Assembly: GCA_017410425.1 (NCBI GenBank)
Contig: JAFQQV010000029.1
Span: 1-33,318, forward strand
Origin: Oscillospiraceae bacterium
GTDB lineage: Bacteria > Bacillota > Clostridia > Oscillospirales > Oscillospiraceae
Direction of reading: 5' to 3'
DNA: 33,318 nucleotides
Below the pieces are notes generated by a model. That model was not told the origin of the DNA. It saw only the letters and a program-made list of their open reading frames with translations, and made no database searches. The translations under genes and the position numbers were made by a program. Positions 30,681 through 33,318 of this stretch are shown here, piece by piece (position 1 is the stretch's first letter; every line of letters starts with the position of its first letter).

Positions 30681-31690
30681 GCGAAAAGAAAGAAAGAATC
30701 GTGTTTGACGTAGCATATCAGCCCCAGGTCAGAACCAACACTGACACCCGCCGCATCATGCTCGACGTCATCATTGCTCTGCTTCCCGCAGTCGTCGTCG
30801 GCGTTATCAACTTCGGTGTTGCCATTCTGCTGCCCATCGCAACTTCCGTTGCATCCGCAGTCTTCTTTGAGTGGGCCTACCGCAAGTTCATGAAGAAGCC
30901 CGATACCATCGGCGATCTGACCGCTGTTCTCACCGGTCTGCTGATGGCTATGACCATGCCTCCCCAGGCTCCCTGGTGGATGCCCATCATCGGTACCTTC
31001 TTCGCAATCGTTGTTGTCAAGCAGCTCTACGGCGGCCTTGGCAAGAACTTCCTCAACCCCGCACTGGCAGGCCGTGCATTCCTGATGGCCTCCTACGCAG
31101 TTATCATGGGCGCTGTCGTTGTTGACGGTGTCACCACTGCTACCCCCCTCAGCTACATGTACGCCGGCGAGGCAAATCCCTACACTGTAGGTCAGATGTT
31201 CCTCGGTGCAGGTCTGCCCGGCGCCATGGGCGAAGTCAGCGCTCTGGCTCTGCTTGTCGGCGGCCTCTACCTGATCTATAAGAAGGTTATCTCCTGGCGT
31301 ATTCCTGTCGGCTTCATCGGCACTGTTGCTGTTCTCACCCTCATCGGTGGCCACGCTGGCTACAGCAATGTTGACTGGATGCTCCAGAACCTCTTCGCAG
31401 GCGGCCTGTTCCTCGGTGCCTTCTTCATGGCTACCGACTATGCCACCAGCCCTGTTACTCTCAACGGTCAGCTGCTCTACGGCGTAGGCTGTGGCGCAAT
31501 TACCGTTCTTATCCGTTACTTCGGCGGCTTCCCCGAAGGCGTCTCCTATGCTATCCTTATCATGAACCTCTGCGCATGGGCAATTGACAAGGCCTTCCGT
31601 CGTTACCAGTTTGGTGTTACCAAGGAAGACATCGCAGCTATGAAGGCAGCCAAGAAGGCCGCTAAGAAGGCAGAAAAGGAGGCAGTATAA
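30677..31690 (+). CDS. rnfD: Rnf complex subunit D
   Basis: A membrane subunit (NqrB homologue) with covalently bound FMN. The 337 residues contain about nine helices. VDGVTTATPLSYM carries the expected FMN-threonine at residue 156 (equivalent to the SGATPL motif of NqrB). KNFLNPALAGRAFLM is also typical. The C-terminus is a charged Lys/Ala/Glu tail of about 18 residues. The ATG overlaps the rnfC stop; the stop shares a base with the rnfG ATG, and GGAGG (31678-31682) inside the tail serves rnfG. Confidence 0.95.
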   Translation: MSEKKERIVFDVAYQPQVRTNTDTRRIMLDVIIALLPAVVVGVINFGVAILLPIATSVASAVFFEWAYRKFMKKPDTIGDLTAVLTGLLMAMTMPPQAPWWMPIIGTFFAIVVVKQLYGGLGKNFLNPALAGRAFLMASYAVIMGAVVVDGVTTATPLSYMYAGEANPYTVGQMFLGAGLPGAMGEVSALALLVGGLYLIYKKVISWRIPVGFIGTVAVLTLIGGHAGYSNVDWMLQNLFAGGLFLGAFFMATDYATSPVTLNGQLLYGVGCGAITVLIRYFGGFPEGVSYAILIMNLCAWAIDKAFRRYQFGVTKEDIAAMKAAKKAAKKAEKEAV

Positions 31691-32229
31691 TGCAGAAAAT
31701 ACTGAAACTCACTGTTATTCTTTTCGTCGTCTGCGCTATCGTTGCCGGCGTTCTGGGTGGCGTCAATGAGTTCACCAAGGACCGCATCGCAGAGCAGAAC
31801 CGTCTGAAGACCGAGAAGGCTTATTCTGCTGTTCTCGTGGCTGACAGCTATGAAGCCGTTGACTTCGACGCTGCCGCATTCCCCACTGTTGACTCTATCA
31901 GCAAGGCCGGTGAAGCAGGCTATGTTGTTGAGACCACTTTCTCCGGTGCACAGGGTATGATTACCATGGCTGTCGGTGTTGACACCGATCTTAAGATCAC
32001 CGGTATTTCCATCATCAAGCACGCTGAGACCGCTGGCCTGGGTGCAGTTGCAGCCAGCACCAACGACAAGGGCGTTGCTTTCCGTGAACAGTTCGTCGGC
32101 GAAGACAAGAATGTTGCCATCACCAAGGCTGGCGGCAATATCGAGGCTATTTCCGGTGCAACTATCACCTCCAGAACCGTCTCCGAGGCAGCTGGTGTTG
32201 CTGTCTGCGCAGTAGAAGCTCTGGGCTAA
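31690..32229 (+). CDS. rnfG: Rnf complex subunit G (FMN-binding)
   Basis: A single-span membrane subunit carrying covalent FMN on its extracytoplasmic domain. The 179 residues begin with one hydrophobic helix (residues about 5-25), then an FMN-binding domain with IIKHAETAGLG and the flavinylation motif ISGATITS (Ser155-Gly-Ala-Thr158). An ApbE-type flavin transferase would be needed and is not in this window. rnfE follows after 13 bases with an AAGGAGG site. Confidence 0.94.
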   Translation: MQKILKLTVILFVVCAIVAGVLGGVNEFTKDRIAEQNRLKTEKAYSAVLVADSYEAVDFDAAAFPTVDSISKAGEAGYVVETTFSGAQGMITMAVGVDTDLKITGISIIKHAETAGLGAVAASTNDKGVAFREQFVGEDKNVAITKAGGNIEAISGATITSRTVSEAAGVAVCAVEALG

Positions 32230-32242
32230 GGAGGTACGCTGA

Positions 32243-32926
32243 ATGAATATCAAGAAACAGTTTACCGAAGGTCTTGTAACCAATAACCCCGTTCTTGTTC
32301 AGCAGATCGGTATGTGCGCCACCATGGCAATCACCACCTCTCTGTTCAACGGCGTGGGCATGGGCCTTTCCGTTCTTATTATCCTCACCTGCTGCAACGT
32401 TGTTATTTCCGCAATCCGTAAGATCATCCCCGGTGAGATCCGTCTTGCAATCTTCGTTGTTGTTATCGCAGGCTTTGTTACCATCGTTGACCTGCTGCTT
32501 CAGGCCTTTATCCCCGCACTGAGTGCTGCTCTTGGCGTCTTCATTCCTCTGATAGTCGTTAACTGCATCATCATCGGCCGTGCAGAGGCTTTCTGCCAGA
32601 AGCAGCCTGTCGGCCCCTGCTTCTTCGACGGTATTTTCCAGGGCCTGGGCTACACCTGTGTTCTGGTCCTCATGTGTGTATTCCGTGAGTTCGTTGGTTC
32701 CGGTCGTTTCGGCGGTGGTCTCATAGACATCGCAAACGGCTTCCGTCTCACCATCGACGGTACCGGCGGCGGCATCCAGCTCTTCCCCGAAGAGTTCGGT
32801 GCAGCCATCATGAATCTGCCCTTCGGCGGCTTCCTTACTCTTGGCCTTCTGCTTGCTGCTATGCAGTACATCCTGAAGAAGTCTGCTGAGAAGAAGGAAA
32901 AAGCAGAAAAGGAGGTCAATGAATAA
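32243..32926 (+). CDS. rnfE: Rnf complex subunit E
   Basis: An integral membrane subunit (NqrD homologue) with six expected helices in 227 residues. [12 protein letters not shown] (Cys25) and [13 protein letters not shown] (Cys108) hold the cysteines which, with two from RnfA, ligate an iron centre within the membrane. The C-terminus is a charged tail (KKEKAEKE) whose codons contain GGAGG (32911-32915) for rnfA. The stop shares one base with the rnfA ATG. Confidence 0.95.
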   Translation: MNIKKQFTEGLVTNNPVLVQQIGMCATMAITTSLFNGVGMGLSVLIILTCCNVVISAIRKIIPGEIRLAIFVVVIAGFVTIVDLLLQAFIPALSAALGVFIPLIVVNCIIIGRAEAFCQKQPVGPCFFDGIFQGLGYTCVLVLMCVFREFVGSGRFGGGLIDIANGFRLTIDGTGGGIQLFPEEFGAAIMNLPFGGFLTLGLLLAAMQYILKKSAEKKEKAEKEVNE

Positions 32927-33318
32927 TGCTTAGCAGTATCATTACCATCGCTCTGGGTGCTATTCTGATAAACAACTTTATCTTCGCCCAGTTCCTCGGC
33001 ATTTGCCCCTTCCTCGGTTGCTCCAATAAGGTTGACACCGCAGTCGGTATGGGTATCGCTGTCGTATTCGTTATGGGCCTGGCTTCCGCAATCTGCTGGG
33101 TCATCGACCAGTTCATTCTGGTTCCCCTGGGTCTTGAGTTCCTGCAGACCCTGGCCTTCATTCTGGTCATCGCTTCCCTGGTTCAGCTGGTTGAGATGTT
33201 CCTGAAGAAGTCCATCCCCTCCCTGTACTCCGCTCTTGGTATTTACCTGCCCCTGATCACCACCAACTGCGCAGTTCTCGGTGTTGTTCTTCTGAACGTT
33301 CAGAACAACTACAACTTC
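32926..33318 (+). CDS. rnfA: Rnf complex subunit A, cut by the window edge
   Basis: The first 131 codons of RnfA (NqrE homologue), open to the right edge; the family is about 190 residues. It begins [20 protein letters not shown] and carries [12 protein letters not shown] (Cys27) and [10 protein letters not shown] (Cys115), the partner cysteines to those of RnfE. The ATG at 32926 uses the last base of the rnfE TAA, with GGAGG 10 bases upstream. rnfB is expected next, outside the window. Confidence 0.93.
   Translation, partial: MLSSIITIALGAILINNFIFAQFLGICPFLGCSNKVDTAVGMGIAVVFVMGLASAICWVIDQFILVPLGLEFLQTLAFILVIASLVQLVEMFLKKSIPSLYSALGIYLPLITTNCAVLGVVLLNVQNNYNF

Noticed and set aside
29145..30716. 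A 523-codon open frame on the minus strand opposite rnfC
   Set aside because: rnfC is certain from its eight Fe-S cysteines. The antisense frame comes from the same codon bias and runs through the rnf promoter.

Overview
The window reads as a chromosomal segment of an anaerobic, endospore-forming member of the Clostridia, probably an Oscillospiraceae/Ruminococcaceae-type gut lineage. The evidence is a full-length SpoIIE, an Rnf (ferredoxin:NAD+ oxidoreductase) operon, a class 1B dihydroorotate dehydrogenase (PyrDB + PyrK), strong AGGAGG ribosome sites, and Firmicutes-type promoters and terminators. No tRNA, rRNA, CRISPR array, insertion sequence or prophage gene is visible, and no gene looks frameshifted. 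No gene-free stretch exceeds 300 bp.

Layout. 1-143: a GC-rich structured element at the window edge with no supported gene. 267-1491 (-): DUF1015-family protein. 1633-3537 (+): lipoprotein resembling the Cthe_2159 carbohydrate-binding beta-helix family. 3630-5026 (+): a two-gene operon of an AbrB-type regulator and a YjiC-like glycosyltransferase, driven by a promoter whose -10 lies inside a palindrome. 5118-13847 (+): the pyrimidine operon pyrC-carB-pyrK-pyrD-pyrF-pyrE-pyrB-pyrI, tightly packed, with a near-consensus promoter, a short leader and no carA. 13909-16613 (+): amino-acid permease and YtcJ-type amidohydrolase. 16719-17936 (+): SPFH-domain membrane protein and a small ribbon-helix-helix-like protein. 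17975-24271 (-): a compact run read leftward, ahcY, mgtE, AEC-family transporter, DUF1643 protein, nitrilase-family amidase and two NUDIX hydrolases. 24492-28238 (+): spoIIE, a small membrane-anchored protein and a patatin-like phospholipase. 28346-29083 (+): ZIP-family metal transporter. 29328 to the right edge (+): rnfC-rnfD-rnfG-rnfE-rnfA (rnfA cut by the edge; rnfB expected beyond it).

How the genes work together. The pyr operon encodes the six steps from carbamoyl phosphate to UMP apart from the CarA glutaminase. PyrK/PyrD pass dihydroorotate electrons to NAD+, while the Rnf complex couples ferredoxin/NAD redox to an ion gradient. The minus-strand cluster combines S-adenosylhomocysteine turnover, Mg2+ uptake and several enzymes of the kind that clean up nucleotide or amide metabolites.

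The most interesting unexplained signal is an 8-bp palindrome, TGATATCA. It occurs twice, 11 bp apart, over the -10/start region of the SPFH operon, and twice again over the -10 and start codon of the ZIP gene 11.6 kb away. This suggests a small regulon, possibly controlled by the ribbon-helix-helix-like protein encoded beside the SPFH gene. That link is inference.
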